A stretch of DNA of 64,000 nucleotides from Diphasiastrum complanatum (GCA_029204225.1 CM055101.1:2720528-2784527); one strand, 5' to 3'; positions 1-10,911 are shown, numbered from the stretch's first letter. Numbers and translations are program-made. The notes: generated by a model not told the origin, from the sequence alone.

Positions 1-540
1 GCCTCGATCAAGAACCCGTGACAGTAACTCATCTGTAGCTGCATTCGATGGAGCACAAACCAGCATTCGTGGTTTCGGGCACAGCTTTGGAAGCATCCGA
101 GCAAGATTACTATCCATCTTCTGCAAGAGATCATCTATCCAACCTCGTTCATCATTATATAAGCTGCTCGAATTGTCAACAGTTGGAGATAAACTTCCGG
201 GTGCCAATTTTTTCAATAAGCCTGCATAATAGTGCTGATACTGCACGAGATGGATGACATTGAGCATACCCCATACGGTATGTGTCTTTCCTGTACCTGG
301 CGGACCTTGTACCAAAGTGAATGGCCATGGTTCTTGTCTTTTTCCTATTTCTTTGCCCGTGTTACTAGATCCCGCAGCGGTATGCATGGCTGCCCATTGA
401 ATGGCAGACAGTTGGGGTCCATTGAAGTTATCATGCAAACGTTGAATAAAAGGAGCAGTGAAACAAGTTGGCATAGCTGGAGGCTCTTGGTCATATTGAG
501 GAAAATGATCTGCCTGTGGCTTCAGCATTGCTTTTATCAT
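1..540 (-). CDS. helicase coding exon 6 (Walker A and motif Ia; runs off window)
   Basis: Acceptor TAGCAG precedes 540; the exon is open through position 1 with no donor. It contains the Q-like motif FNGPQLSAIQWAA, Walker A GPPGTGKT with catalytic Lys for ATP binding, the SEN1-typical HTVWGMLNVIHLVQYQ, an acidic insert, and motif Ia VCAPSNAATDELLSRVLDRG. Confidence 0.9.
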   Translation of the reverse strand, partial: MIKAMLKPQADHFPQYDQEPPAMPTCFTAPFIQRLHDNFNGPQLSAIQWAAMHTAAGSSNTGKEIGKRQEPWPFTLVQGPPGTGKTHTVWGMLNVIHLVQYQHYYAGLLKKLAPGSLSPTVDNSSSLYNDERGWIDDLLQKMDSNLARMLPKLCPKPRMLVCAPSNAATDELLSRVLDRG

Positions 541-3500
541 CTGCTACATATAAAACAACCAGTTAGTTTCACCTGCCAAAACTGACATGGTATCATATCC
601 TTTCAGTTTTTAACTTCCACATTTGTTGATAGTTATATCATCATCCGCCTAAATATTCATGGTAGGAAATTTTGAGAAAGAACAGAAAAACTATCATCTA
701 AGAGCTCCACAATACTTGTGAAGGATTCAAAGAACTACCTGAGCATTTAAGCGCTGAAAAGCATGCAATGCCACATACTCTCGTTGAGTTGTTGCAAGGG
801 ATCCGAGTACAGTAAGATACCAGATGACGTTGCTGTTTTGGAAGTGTCCCAATATAGAGCTTGCATTGGATGAGATTGCAGCTCCTCTTCCTCTGAAAAT
901 GGAAATGTTGTGGATAAGAATACTACACATGACAAACATCGCTTAGAACTCTAAAAACGAGTTGCACTCTGAAATGCAACGCTGTGCCTCAAACCTAACA
1001 TTTAAAATGAAAGGAGAGCAACATATTTCTAGCAGCCTGTGGGGTCATGACAAGCTTTAGTAAAATTGTGAACTTGATTGAGCATCAAAGTTGCAATGGA
1101 AAAGGGATGCTACACATACATCATTTAAAACTTCTTGTGGTTCTGCCTCAATGTAAATTCAATCTACTGATTGCAACTATTATATTGTAGAAGTAAACTC
1201 TTGTGAAAAACTTTATTGGTAAAACAGTAAGTCGATGGCTTACGTGATGCGCTTATGTTTGTCATGTAAGCACTAGGCTTCAAAACAAGTTTGTCGGACA
1301 GCTCTTGAAAATAGGGGTTCACAGGTCAACAGGTAACATCATCTTATATTGTGAGGTACATGCGAAGGGGGACACTGGGGAAACAAATATGGTTTTAACG
1401 ATTCTTCCATTGTCTATAGGTAGAGCCACTGCCTAGTGGCATGAGCTGGAGGCAAATTGGATGAGCCACCTGTTTGCAAGAGATCTGGGCTAGGATGGGT
1501 CCTGTGAGAAAAATGATGAGACCAGGAGACATAATGGCATTAGTGCAGCTTGTCTAGTCACATTAAACCCACCCTCACTCAAAATGAGGGCTAGTAGCAA
1601 CGAGGCCGCCACCTACAAAGCCTGTCAACTTCATGGATCCTTGATAAGAACCAAGCATCATGATTTCAGCACGTTCTTCATTGACAAATTCTGCAGTTAC
1701 AGAATATAGAAGAAAAGGAGTCCTTTTGAAACGAGTCAGGGCTGGTAGCCACAGGCCCACTGTTATGAACCTAATCACATATATTTCTATCAATGACATC
1801 TAGAACCGAATATTCTCAATATGTACCAAAACTTCACATGAGTAAAACGATACTGAATGAGATAATCAGTCCAAAAATTTTCAAAAGAGTCTGTTCAATT
1901 GCAGGTCCTACAAAGTTGCATGTGCAGAGACGCACACGCGCACACACAAACTAGCTCTCAAATGTGTGCTTTTCTAATTTTGAGCAATGTCAAATCTTAC
2001 TCATTTCAGGCCTCTCAATCTTACAACAAACTTTTTCCAATCCTTTTCCACCTCACTCACCATAAATGAAAAATGATAAACTGATTCAGAAAACTTTAAA
2101 TTTACAAGAAATAAAGCAGGCATAGCAAAAATTAAGACAAGCATAAAAACCACATAGTGAAAGCACTTCTCATTAGGCTCCTTTGTAAACCAGATACAGA
2201 CACATGCCTGTTTTCTAAGTCGCTCTCTGAAACATGAAAATGAAGAATTGCCCCATGAGAATCACGAACATCAACAGGTATGTATCGACGCACAGTGCCT
2301 GCTACACGCTTTGGTTCCTCCCCTAATTTCTCCTCTTCAGCCGCAGTCTCCTTTCTACGTCCTTTGCAACGGCCATCTGTGAGATACATTAGACAAACCA
2401 TTATCATATTCAAGATCATTGACAAAACAAACGCAAAAGATTTCAGAACAGGAATGAATCTACAAGAATCGCCGACAGATTGACAACTATGTGCTCATGG
2501 GAAATAAAGTAGCAAAAAAACGAATTGCAAGACCATAACAAAATAAATGTGGAACATAAATTGCCAAAACTATACATTTTCAACTCTTCCAAAACACCAA
2601 TTAGCCAAAGCATCTCAACAATGCAATAATTTTCATACACGGACCTGAGCCAGGTCGAGGTGTCGAAATAACACCAATATCACCCTCCTTGAAACTAAGC
2701 TTCTTACGAGGATCCAAGGGAAGGACGGTCACGTCATACCAACCTGAAATACGTAACAAAAGGAGAGGGGCTATAATACATTTGTTCGTTCCCTAACTAT
2801 AATCAAAAAAAGAGTAAAAGAGTAGTATTGTAGCACTTTGACGTCCCCAAATGGCCTTGGGAGTGAATTAACAATATGCCTTTATGCTCACATGAAGGAC
2901 AATGTACGAATAAGCATTTCTGCATGATCAAATGCACATACAATGTACTGACAGTTTGTAGCTGCTCTTTAGTAAGACATTGATTTGACAATGAAAAATT
3001 ACTTTAAAATGAGATACAGCTACGAACACAATCGCAGAGAATCATACAATTATAGTATACTAGAGCAAATATTTGTCTATTAAACATCAGTCTCCTGAAA
3101 TTGAAAAAATAATCAGCAACACTACCCTGCTCATACAAAGGGACTCTTCTCATTGAGTTCTCTCTCGAAATTCAACTCTTTGTTGGGCTCAACATCAAAT
3201 GGTGTAGTTTAGGGATCCAAATGAGACAAATCAGGCTTGTACATTCTATAAGCACCCTAATTAAATCCAACTACTGTTGTGCAGCTAGATTCTGGCTAGA
3301 TTCATTTTTCAGAATTAAACCATCTTTAAATGACCTCAGAATCTACTTTCTAAATCCTAGATTGTGCATCAACTAGCAATCAAGTGTTCATGGAATTTCT
3401 TTTTCAAATTCATCCTCGTTCATTGATCACAATAGAATGGATTTTTTGTTGTATGATGTACCCTAATTATAGATGCCAATCAAATCCCTCAATAAATAAA

Positions 3501-5470
3501 TAATATATGTAGAGCACTTCAATTTGACTACAAAATCCCTAGACAATATGTATTCCTCCAAATAAACTAACATATCATAACTCTCAATTCATGCCATAAA
3601 AAGTGAAAAGTGCAACTACAATGTACCTCGTTCCCGTTTTTCAAGGTTTTTGATAGAAACTGGAATGTGGACATCTTTAGAACTTGAATCGCTTAGTTCT
3701 TCCCAAACACTGTGCAATTGGGCACGAGATTCTTCGAACAATAAGGGTTCAAAAACTTGAACATACTCCTCGACAGAAGCAAAACTACCAGGTACACGCT
3801 GTAAATCCAATTCTCCTGAACCAAAACATCATATGCCTTATGAGCTTTGATATCAGTCTATAAGAATTTCACGTTTAATCCATAGATAAAAAAAATCAAT
3901 ATCAATTAGCTACCAGAAATGACCACAACCACAAAGTATATAGAGATGAGGCAAATTGGCAAAGCTACATAAACTGAAAGAACCTCAAATTTCACATTCT
4001 ATCTATAATCTCTAAAAACACCTCTTTTGATTGTGATGCACATATACCACAAAATTGTAGCAAACTAAATTTCATGTTCAACTATGTCGTAAATTGCAAA
4101 ACTGAACGATGTCACCAATAAGTAACACAATTAACAAAGTTTAAATTCCTAAGCAAGTTCTGATCTCAAGAAGGAGAAGAAAAGCAGTGATTCTTACCTG
4201 GAATTTGCCAAAGCTTGTTAGAAGTGGTTTCACGATGCAGTCGTTCAATTGATGCATCTTGCGGTTGATAAGCACCAGGAGATGGTAAATGCCTTTTTGG
4301 AACCACAGCATGCTTCTTACTTGTTGACCTATGCATCTGGTGTGGTACATGCTTTTGTTCCACATCCTCAATCCGTGTCTGACCTGATTCTCCTGGCCTT
4401 CGAACCGATGGCCTTTGGAAGTGAGGCTTTTCCACTTTTGTCTCATTATCTCCCAGTCTACTACTACTATCTCTACTTAAAGCCAATGGAACACCCTTTT
4501 CCTCTGAAGAACCTGAGGTTTTCTCTGGAAACTCCGATGCTCTTCTTGAATCAGATCCATAGTCCATGTCCTGCCTGGTCACTGGCATTGCCTTTCTTGC
4601 AACGCTATCTCCTAACTTTTCAGAAGAAGCATTGGAAAGAGGCCGTGGGCTGTCTTTAGCCTGTCGTAGTAAAGGATTTAAAGAGGAATTCGGTGTAACA
4701 GTCGACCTCGGTGTAGCTAAGATTTTTGCAGGCCTTGCACGTTGCAAGGACTCATTTGTCTCTAAAAAGACAGTTTGCCGTCCACGCTTTTTTCCCAGCA
4801 TTACATCCTTGAGTTCAGATTTTTTTGGTTGTCCAGAAAAATCAGCTCCCATCGACCGTTCTTGACTGATCCTTTTGGAATCTGGAGCAGAATCTATGGT
4901 GCTTTCTGTACCTTTTTCACCTTCAAAAGCACTTTCAGGACCGTTTCCGTAGGTGTTCGAGGACTGCCGATCTAGTGCTCGTCTTTTTAAGCTTGTCAAG
5001 ACTAAAGAAGCCTCTTTGGCTTCCTCCTCTGCCTCCCGAGGGGTGTCAGCGTCCTCAGATGAAGCTGGACATGATTTTTCAGAATGGCCTACACTGTATG
5101 AAAGAGAGCAAACCCCTTTGCTTTCAACTGACGGTAATGCATTATTTGCAGGCTCCTGCTTCATGTCCCTTTGTGAATGCGGGCTTTCCTGCTTCATGTT
5201 TGTCTGTGAAACCGGATCTTTGAGCTTCACGCTTCCTTCAGTTATTGGTATTTTTTGACGCAAATCAGATGGACGCTCGTCGCCCAGCTTAACTTGAGAA
5301 CCTGCACAAGTTTGAGATTGGTCTGGCTCAGAACCACCTGATGACTGATCATCTTGCTGCGAGGGGGGCGGATATTGACCACAAGGGCTAGATGGAATGG
5401 ATGCATCTTCAGGGGACTGTGGCGGGGATGGAGGCGGTAAATTTAAATCGAATTCCCACTTGTCTCTCAT
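1..5470 (-). CDS. SEN1-like superfamily 1 helicase, N-terminal 808 codons (gene cut by window edge)
   Basis: This spliced gene encodes a plant SEN1/Upf1-type helicase, a family acting in nuclear RNA/DNA unwinding, transcription termination and R-loop removal. Six coding exons join in frame: 4198-5470, 3627-3815, 2645-2743, 2208-2376, 739-892 and 1-540. Residues 1-424 are a low-complexity Ser/Lys/Glu-rich tail that starts with the motif FDLNLPP (residues 7-13). Residues about 425-628 are the SEN1 upstream domain, with the stretches FASVEEY, GWYDVTVLP, GTVRRYIPVD and LATTQREYVALHAF. The helicase core begins in the last exon with GPQLSAIQWAA, the Walker A box GPPGTGKT (residues 707-714) and motif Ia VCAPSNAATDELL. 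The remaining helicase motifs lie beyond position 1. The start is the first ATG of the long frame and places DLN at residues 8-10, as in plant relatives. Family membership is from recognised motifs; function is inferred from the family. Confidence 0.9.
739..892 (-). CDS. helicase coding exon 5
   Basis: Acceptor TTTTCAG precedes 892 and donor CAG|GTAGTT follows 739. It codes for WYLTVLGSLATTQREYVALH and then AFQRLNAQ, a highly conserved block just before the helicase core in plant SEN1-like proteins. It ends in phase 0 and joins directly to exon 6. Confidence 0.85.
893..2207 (-). other. helicase intron 4, 1.3 kb, GC-AG type
   Basis: This intron lies between exons 4 and 5. Open frames inside it (for example 1575-1799) match no SEN1 segment and are not needed for continuity, so it is read as intron. 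It contains a short (CA)n run near 1930-1948. No transposon is recognised in it. Confidence 0.65.
2208..2376 (-). CDS. helicase coding exon 4
   Basis: Acceptor CACAG precedes 2376. The exon codes for a Lys/Glu-rich linker and then GTVRRYIPVDVRDSHG and ILHFHVSESDLEN. The reading frame continues into the next exon only if the donor is AACAG|GCATGT, a GC donor. The first GT, four bases further on, would break the frame with the acceptor used here. Confidence 0.78.
2645..2743 (-). CDS. helicase coding exon 3
   Basis: A 99-base exon bounded by acceptor TTTCAG and donor CAG|GTCCGT. It codes for GWYDVTVLPLDPRKK and LSFKEGDIGVISTPRPGS, part of the beta-barrel-like region before the helicase core. 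Split codons on both sides join in phase. Confidence 0.83.
3627..3815 (-). CDS. helicase coding exon 2
   Basis: Acceptor TTCAG precedes 3815 and donor GAG|GTACAT follows 3627. The exon encodes the conserved segment with FASVEEYVQVFEPLLFEE and ends in KRER, joining to Gly-Trp-Tyr of the next exon. This is the start of the conserved SEN1 upstream domain. Confidence 0.85.
4198..5470 (-). CDS. helicase coding exon 1 (disordered N-terminal tail)
   Basis: The exon runs from the ATG at 5470 to a donor CAG|GTAAGA at 4197 and leaves one base of a split Gly codon. It codes for a basic, Ser/Pro/Gln-rich tail with no predicted fold, typical of plant SEN1 proteins. The tail opens with an acidic/proline patch and an EAR-type DLNxxP motif. 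A TTG and two further codons upstream are open, but the ATG is preferred. Several plus-strand open frames over this exon are antisense shadows. Confidence 0.85.
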
Positions 5471-6225
5471 CTTACTCAATTTTGGGAGGAAAGAAACAAT
5501 CTCTACCTACAAAAAATAGATATCTGCACTGCGACAGCACAATCTGATAGGCCACACAACTTTACAGCACCCAGTGTCGTCCATAGGCTGCAATTGGAAA
5601 CACCATTCTGAACATGAATGTAAGGGTTTGAAAGAGATGACATATAAATGCCTTGAAGAGGGGGGGGGGAATTGGCGGAATTCCGCAGGTCAATAAAGCT
5701 GTGAAGATCTCATGAGAAACTAATTCCTACAATACCATGGCGTGTCCCCAAGGCAAAACCCTAACCCTACTACATCTCTTCTGCAGGATCGTGTTGATAA
5801 AGCGGGCAGTTGGAGACAGTTGGATCTGGTAAACATTGTGGATCGGATGAACCAAAAAAACCCTGACAAAAGCAAATAAGAGCCCGAAAGGATTGAATCT
5901 ATCATGAATGATGTTGAATTAGGTTTGAGAACAAAGAATGCGCTATACCTAAAAAAAAGAAGCAAACGCTTGCAATAAAAGGAAGGGAAGAGAAAGAGAG
6001 AGAGATTGCTGCTGCTCCTTGAATGTGGCAGCGATCTCCACAGGCGCTCATCTTCCCCTGTACACAAACACACGCGCGCGCGCGCGTAGAGAGAGAGAGA
6101 GAGAGAGAGAAAAAAAGGGGCGGGGGGGGGGGGGGAAGAAGAAGAGTGTTTTTTGTGTGAATGTGTGAGAGCATGCTCCTTCCTCTCTGTGTGTCATGTG
6201 ATATGTGATATGCAGAAGGGCGTAG
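5471..6225 (-). other. helicase 5' untranslated region, probably with an intron
   Basis: Upstream of the start codon a pyrimidine-rich acceptor, TTTTTTGTAG at about 5507-5516, suggests a leader intron. A short upstream open frame from an ATG near 6048 lies in the presumed transcribed leader. The first exon would start downstream of the TATA box at 6226-6232. Exact exon borders cannot be set without transcript data. Confidence 0.4.
6064..6140. repeat. compound microsatellite (CA)/(CG)/(GA)/A/G runs in the leader
   Basis: On the plus strand an ACAC stretch is followed by about seven CG units, about eleven GA units, an A run and a G run of about fourteen interrupted by one C. On the gene's sense strand it is a C run followed by a CT tract, resembling the Y-patch/CT-rich leaders of plant promoters. 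CG alternation can form Z-DNA and GA tracts can form triplexes. Confidence 0.9.
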
Positions 6226-6232
6226 TTATATA
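6226..6232 (-). promoter_or_regulatory. TATA box of the helicase gene
   Basis: The minus strand reads CCCCTATATAACTACG here, a good plant TATA box. Transcription would start about 30 bases on, near 6195-6200, just before the CT-rich leader. No other TATA of this quality lies in the proper orientation nearby. Confidence 0.55.
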
Positions 6233-6449
6233 GGAGGGGAGGATAGAACGTTGCGCGCTGCCGACGAGCGTGCCGACGGTTCGATCCCTCCACGGACGAG
6301 TCACGCAGCGGAGGCGGCGAGACATGCATTCATTTACGGGTATTGTTGGGTGGTGGTGGTGGTGGCGGTGGCAGAGGGAGGGAGGGTAGCCAATGGCATG
6401 GCACAAGCTCATCCGACTCACGGCGTGGATACTCAAGCTGTCTGTCAAA

Positions 6450-7200
6450 GAAAAGCCTAAAAACTGGGATTGAAGGCTCGTAAGTCAGGATTTTAATTTA
6501 AATTGAAAGGTTCTCAAACCTGAGATTCGTATAGAACATGTTTTGAAGGGCGCATTACACTTTTCATTTAAAAGATGAGGGAGGTGACATATCACATCGA
6601 GCCTTGAGGGTTACAAAAATTTGGTACCCTTCTACACCCTTCAACTTCCAACCCTTGACTCAGGTCCCACTAAGTAATAAAGAAATGGGAACCACATATC
6701 ACTTAGAACTTAGAGATACAAAGATATAAGAGCTAATGCATGATCAATATGCATGGAATGAAGGTCTCTTAATGAGGGTGGGGTCTGATACAAAAAAATT
6801 TATGAGATAGTCTCATTGTTTCGTGGCCAAACTATTTTTTACCTCAAACTCTATACATTCTCAAACTATGGACCCATTAAAGGGGCAAATTGCAATTCAA
6901 AGCCATTTTTTGGGCCAGGGAATGTTCCCTAGCATGTTCCTACATTTTGAAGCCTTCCCAATCCTTCACCGCCAATATTTCTTTCAATGAAATGCATTTC
7001 AATTTGACCTTTCCAGTTGAAAGGCGATTGCTTGAAAAAACCTCATAGCACCCTTCAACCTTTTAACATGAAAATTTTCATACTTGCCTTTCAAAACACA
7101 ACACCTTAAATAAAATGGCCCAATTGTATGTCAAGATTCGTATGAGCCAATCATATTGTGGCGCTTCATTTAAAACTTGCCAATCAAATGTGAAACAGGG
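6450..7200. other. intergenic DNA, nothing recognised
   Basis: AT-rich DNA without coding frames, splice patterns or repeats recognised elsewhere in the window. It separates the helicase promoter from the transposon block. Confidence 0.5.
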
Positions 7201-7383
7201 GCGGTCCCCGACACGAAAAAGAAGAACCAATTGTCGAAAAGAAACTGGATCAAACATCAGCAAGCCTTGGTGCATCAACAACTAGAGCAGTATCTGATGT
7301 AAAGGAATCAACAAGTGCCGCAAGAGCACGATCATGATCCGCAAGTGATGGTGTATGATAAAAGACATCAATAGGCTCCCATG

Positions 7384-8446
7384 TGTCGTAAAATCGCGTG
7401 TGTGCATGAGCCGCAGCGGAAGCTCGAGGATTGGAACGTGGCGTGTAGGAACAAAAACGCAACAATTAGCAGCAGAATTATTCAAGTAGAATAATTCATA
7501 CAGAATGCGCAAATGAACAACGCAGTAGTGAGACAAAAATTGCACTCTGATAAAAATATCAACAGTGAGTTCAATAGCTTGAAGTAATAACTTCAGCTTG
7601 CTGAGCATGATAACGCTGGCTACAAATAAAAACTCTAATTAAAAGAGAAATTTAAGTAACTCAATTTAACCCTTACATAGCTTGAATCAGCTAATATATA
7701 GATTTACAAGTGTCGAGGAACAAAATATCTTTACAAGCCTTTAATGCTACTTACGCCAGTCTTTGCATATGTACAAAGTTGGTAACCGCCAACCGCCTTT
7801 GGGATATTTGGTTGTTCAACTGTTTTTAGGGTTGTTGATAAGTTGGCGACGTCGGTCAGCCAATGTAGCAAAACGCGAAAAAGCTGAAAAACTCGAAGGT
7901 GCCCCTAGACTGAAGGTTTGCAACTCCTGAAGGTGCCCTTACACTAAAGGTATGTAAATCCCTAAGGCGCCCTTAGATTGAAGGCAGCGAAGAAGACGAA
8001 AAAGGCGAAAAAGCCAAAAAGTGCCTTACATTGAAGGCAGAGAAGAAGGCGAAGGTGTTTTAAACTAAAGACAGTGAAGAAGACGAAGGTGTCTTAGATT
8101 ACAAGCAGCGAAAAAGGCGAAAAAGGATAACATGCCTTAAAAAATGATTTCTAAGGCATTCTGGCCATTTGGCCAGTGTGTGGCTTTTTTCGCTAGTGCA
8201 AAAAAGATGGAGGCAAAAAAAGCAAAGGTGTCTTAAGAATGGTTTCTAAGGCATTCTGGCCACTTGGCCAGTGTGTCGCATTTTTTCACTAAGGAGCGAA
8301 AAAGGGCGAAGGTGCCTAAAAATTTGTTTTAAGGTAAAAGAAAGAAAAATGTGAAAGTCTGAAAATATGAAGTCGGCCTTCAGTTTTTCAGGATGCTCAT
8401 TTTACTTGAACGATTTTGTTTAAGACTGAGCATAAAAAATCTAACA
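7384..8446. mobile_element. solo LTR, 1063 bp, with 5-bp target duplication CCATG
   Basis: The element begins TGTCG and ends CTAACA (canonical TG...CA) and is flanked by CCATG at 7379-7383 and 8447-8451. The flanking chromodomain sequence closes cleanly if the insert and one CCATG are removed, as shown by the intact copy at about 32430. It has no internal coding region, as expected after LTR-LTR recombination. Its interior carries many short GCGAAAAAGG and AAGGTGCC motifs, also found in the copia LTRs at 8791 and 11675. Strand is undecided. Confidence 0.75.
8128..8300. repeat. two ~100-bp tandem copies inside the solo LTR
   Basis: The block TTTCTAAGGCATTCTGGCCA and following bases occurs at about 8139 and 8242, each with the near-palindrome TGGCCAYTTGGCCA and then a CGC/TTTTTTC stretch. 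Surrounding A-rich GCGAA repeats extend from about 7870 to 8340. Confidence 0.7.
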
Positions 8447-8570
8447 CCATGTGGCCTCCTCAACAGGACGACCATCCCACTGGACCAAAAACTGAATCTG
8501 TCGGCAGCATCAATCGACTATAGTGAAGGCGAACTTGGTGAATGGCAACTGGTAAGAAAGGGAACAGCTC

Positions 8571-8790
8571 AGGATCAACATTGTGGCGACGAAAGGAACA
8601 TCTCGGCCACGTCATACTTCAGGGAAATGTGTTTGGTCTTCAAATGGAAGACTGGATCCTGGGATAGATATATGGCACTTTGAGAATCCATCATCATGGT
8701 GCACGGTTCTCTTTGTTGTATGCCATTTGTGTTGGATTTATCTCTTCTACTCTCCTAAATCCTATGTTAATCTGCCTCCACTCATGCTAC
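8571..8790. other. unassigned stretch between chromodomain remnant and copia LTR
   Basis: Nothing recognisable. It does not align with the gypsy continuation at 32540-32570, so the gypsy remnant ends near 8570. Confidence 0.4.
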
Positions 8791-9970
8791 TGCATTTTTA
8801 CTCGTGTTGTCACACAGTCTGCATATTTGAACTGTTTGTTGCTACAGTCTAGATTTTTACTCGAGAATTTCCATAGGCGAAAAACCCGACATATCGCTTT
8901 TTCACCAAGTGTTTTGCGACACTTCCAGAAAAGCGACAGTTACTCAGTCTTCATAAATACAAGTAAATTTGAACAGGCGAAAAATGTGACACTATATTTT
9001 TACACGTAATTTATGATAGGGGAAAAATGTGACATTGCCCTACAAATGCCGAAGGTGCCATTATAGAAAAGCGAAACTGCCTTGCAAATCATTTTTTAAG
9101 GCATTTGTCAGAGTGTCGCGATTTTCGCATTTTCACCAGCGTTAATTTTAGCGAAGCCCGACGTCGCGGCATCCTCACGCTCATTCCATGCACTGTGCAG
9201 TCAGATTTGACAACAACAACAACCACCCATGATCTCTCATAGATAGTACAACCCTTCTTCATCTGCACACCTGTAAAACTTATGTATATATTGAATACCA
9301 TCTGAGTATTAAATAACAGAAGATAGAACGAAATATCACTTGTAATTTAGAGACAGACATTGTAGATGCCCTCGTGCATTTGATTCTTTTCGTCAGATGG
9401 ATTGTCAGTAATAGGTTCCTCACCTTTACAGATTGTGATTAGCTTTGTGAAGCACATGTTTACGTCTCCTATTGTTTTGTGCTCACCTGCATTATTGACT
9501 TGTATATTTTGTTATACTTAATCTGATTATAGCTCTGTTTGGTTCTGCGTTCAAATTTGTGTCAATACTGCAATGCTTTTCTACATTCTGTCTGGCTTTC
9601 TAATTGCTTAATTTGGTTGTCTGCTCTTCGCGACTTATTATTAGTCTAGCTATTTGCGACTAATATTTAGCTAGCCCTTCGCGACTGATTATTAGTCTAG
9701 CTCTTCGCGACTAATTCGCGACTAATAATTTGTCTAGCTCTTTGCGACAAATTATTTGTTTGATGTTTTGATGCTTAATGTTTGGATATGTAATCAGATC
9801 GAACATGATTTCTATCACCAATGTTTTGTTCAAAATTGATAGGCGTAGTCATGCATAAGGAAAGAGAGAGATAGCTTATTCCGCTGCACACGAACATTTT
9901 TCATTCGAGTTCGTTTCTTTTTTAGTTCGTTTCTTTTCGTGTTCGTTTCTTTTCAAGTTATCTTACTTCA
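8791..9970 (+). repeat. 5' LTR of the copia element
   Basis: Starts TGCATTTTTACTCG and ends CTTCA. It aligns along its length with 11675-12870 at high identity. It holds several GCGAAAAAYGCGACACT motifs in its first third and a cluster of TCGCGACTAAT / TTAGTCTAGC subrepeats at about 9625-9760. Confidence 0.8.
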
Positions 9971-9978
9971 CGCCCAAC

Positions 9979-9990
9979 TAGTATCAGACC
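9979..9990 (+). promoter_or_regulatory. degenerate primer-binding site of the copia element
   Basis: TAGTATCAGACC differs at two positions from TGGTATCAGAGC, the plant initiator-tRNA-Met complement, and lies eight bases after the LTR end, the expected place. Confidence 0.6.
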
Positions 9991-10132
9991 TATTTCTGTA
10001 GCCTGATAAGCTTCCATAGAAACAAGACTCTACTAGCTGATAGAATAATTGTCTTCTTGTTCTGTATTTTAGCACCGTATTTTCTGACTTAAGTCACTGA
10101 TAGTTATTCCTATCACTAGACTAATCTTCCAC

Positions 10133-10880
10133 ATGGATTCCCAAGGGAAAGCCCGCCCTATCATGGACAAGCTTGATGGAGCCAATTACCATCTACAGAA
10201 ATCTAAAGAGAACCGTGCTAATGGCTAAGGAGTTGTATGACGTTGTTACAGGTGCAGAGGGAAAACCGAAGTTGACAACGCAACAATCTCCAGATGGAAG
10301 CTGAAGGATGGCAAAGCATTTGCGCTGATCATCCTCAACATTTCGGATACTCAGATTGGCCACGTGTCCGAAGCACAGACATCCAAAGAAGTCTGGGACA
10401 TCTTGAGCACATTATATGAAGTGAGAGATATAGCTTCCAAGCTACATCTCAGGAAGAAATTTTACTCTCTCAAGATGACAATTGGTGATTCCCTGCAGAA
10501 TCATATCAACTAGTTCAAGAACCTGCTGAAGCAAATGGCTGTTGTCGAATCTGTCATAGACGATCAAGACACAGTAATGCAACTGCTTACCAATTCAAGA
10601 ACCTGTTGAAACAAATGGCCGCTGTCGGATTTGTCATAGATGATCAAGATGCAGTGATGCAACTACTTACAAGCTTGCCAAGCTCATACGACAGTTGGGT
10701 GATGATCATCACGACACATCCAGAGATGACTCTTTCAAGAGTCATTGCAATGTTGTTGCATGAAGACACGCGGAGAAATGAAACCTCTAGTTCCTCAGCT
10801 AATTCTCATGCTTTGTACACCAACAAAGACACGACTAAGCAGAAGAAGAAGACATGCCCGAAGCAACCAACGTAGCACAA
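10133..10880 (+). pseudogene. copia gag (UBN2-type), broken
   Basis: The frame opens with MDSQGKARPIMDKLDGANYH, the usual copia gag start, and continues with EVWDILSTLYE and LPSSYDSWV further on. Several stops and frameshifts break it. An 80-bp segment around 10513-10592 is duplicated directly after itself (10593-10672) at roughly 85-90 percent identity, which shifts the frame. The capsid region is recognisable but cannot be made whole. Confidence 0.75.
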
Positions 10881-10911
10881 AGAACAGTCAAATCTGCAGA
10901 CTAAGAAGAAG

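Larger units (their letters stand above)
7203..8570 (-). pseudogene. gypsy integrase/chromodomain C-terminus remnant, split by a solo LTR
   Basis: Two pieces, 8452-8570 and 7203-7383, join across an inserted LTR. The first matches the QVQxLVQWDGRP chromodomain strand seen at 32460. The second continues with WEPIDVFYHTPSLAD and a tail ending in RLADV and a stop. The tail also matches 44300-44407 in element E4, so this is a fragment of that gypsy superfamily. It has no LTR of its own here and is dead. Confidence 0.75.

Noticed and set aside
1575-1799. Minus-strand open frame inside the helicase intron
   Set aside because: No similarity to SEN1 proteins; exons 4 and 5 join in conserved sequence without it.
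4249-5258. Plus-strand open frames over the helicase first exon
   Set aside because: They are antisense to a frame with clear SEN1 continuity and splice sites and have no recognisable product.
6048-6460. Open frames across the 5' microsatellite
   Set aside because: They arise from CT/GC repeats (Ser-Leu and Arg-Glu runs) and are not protein-like.
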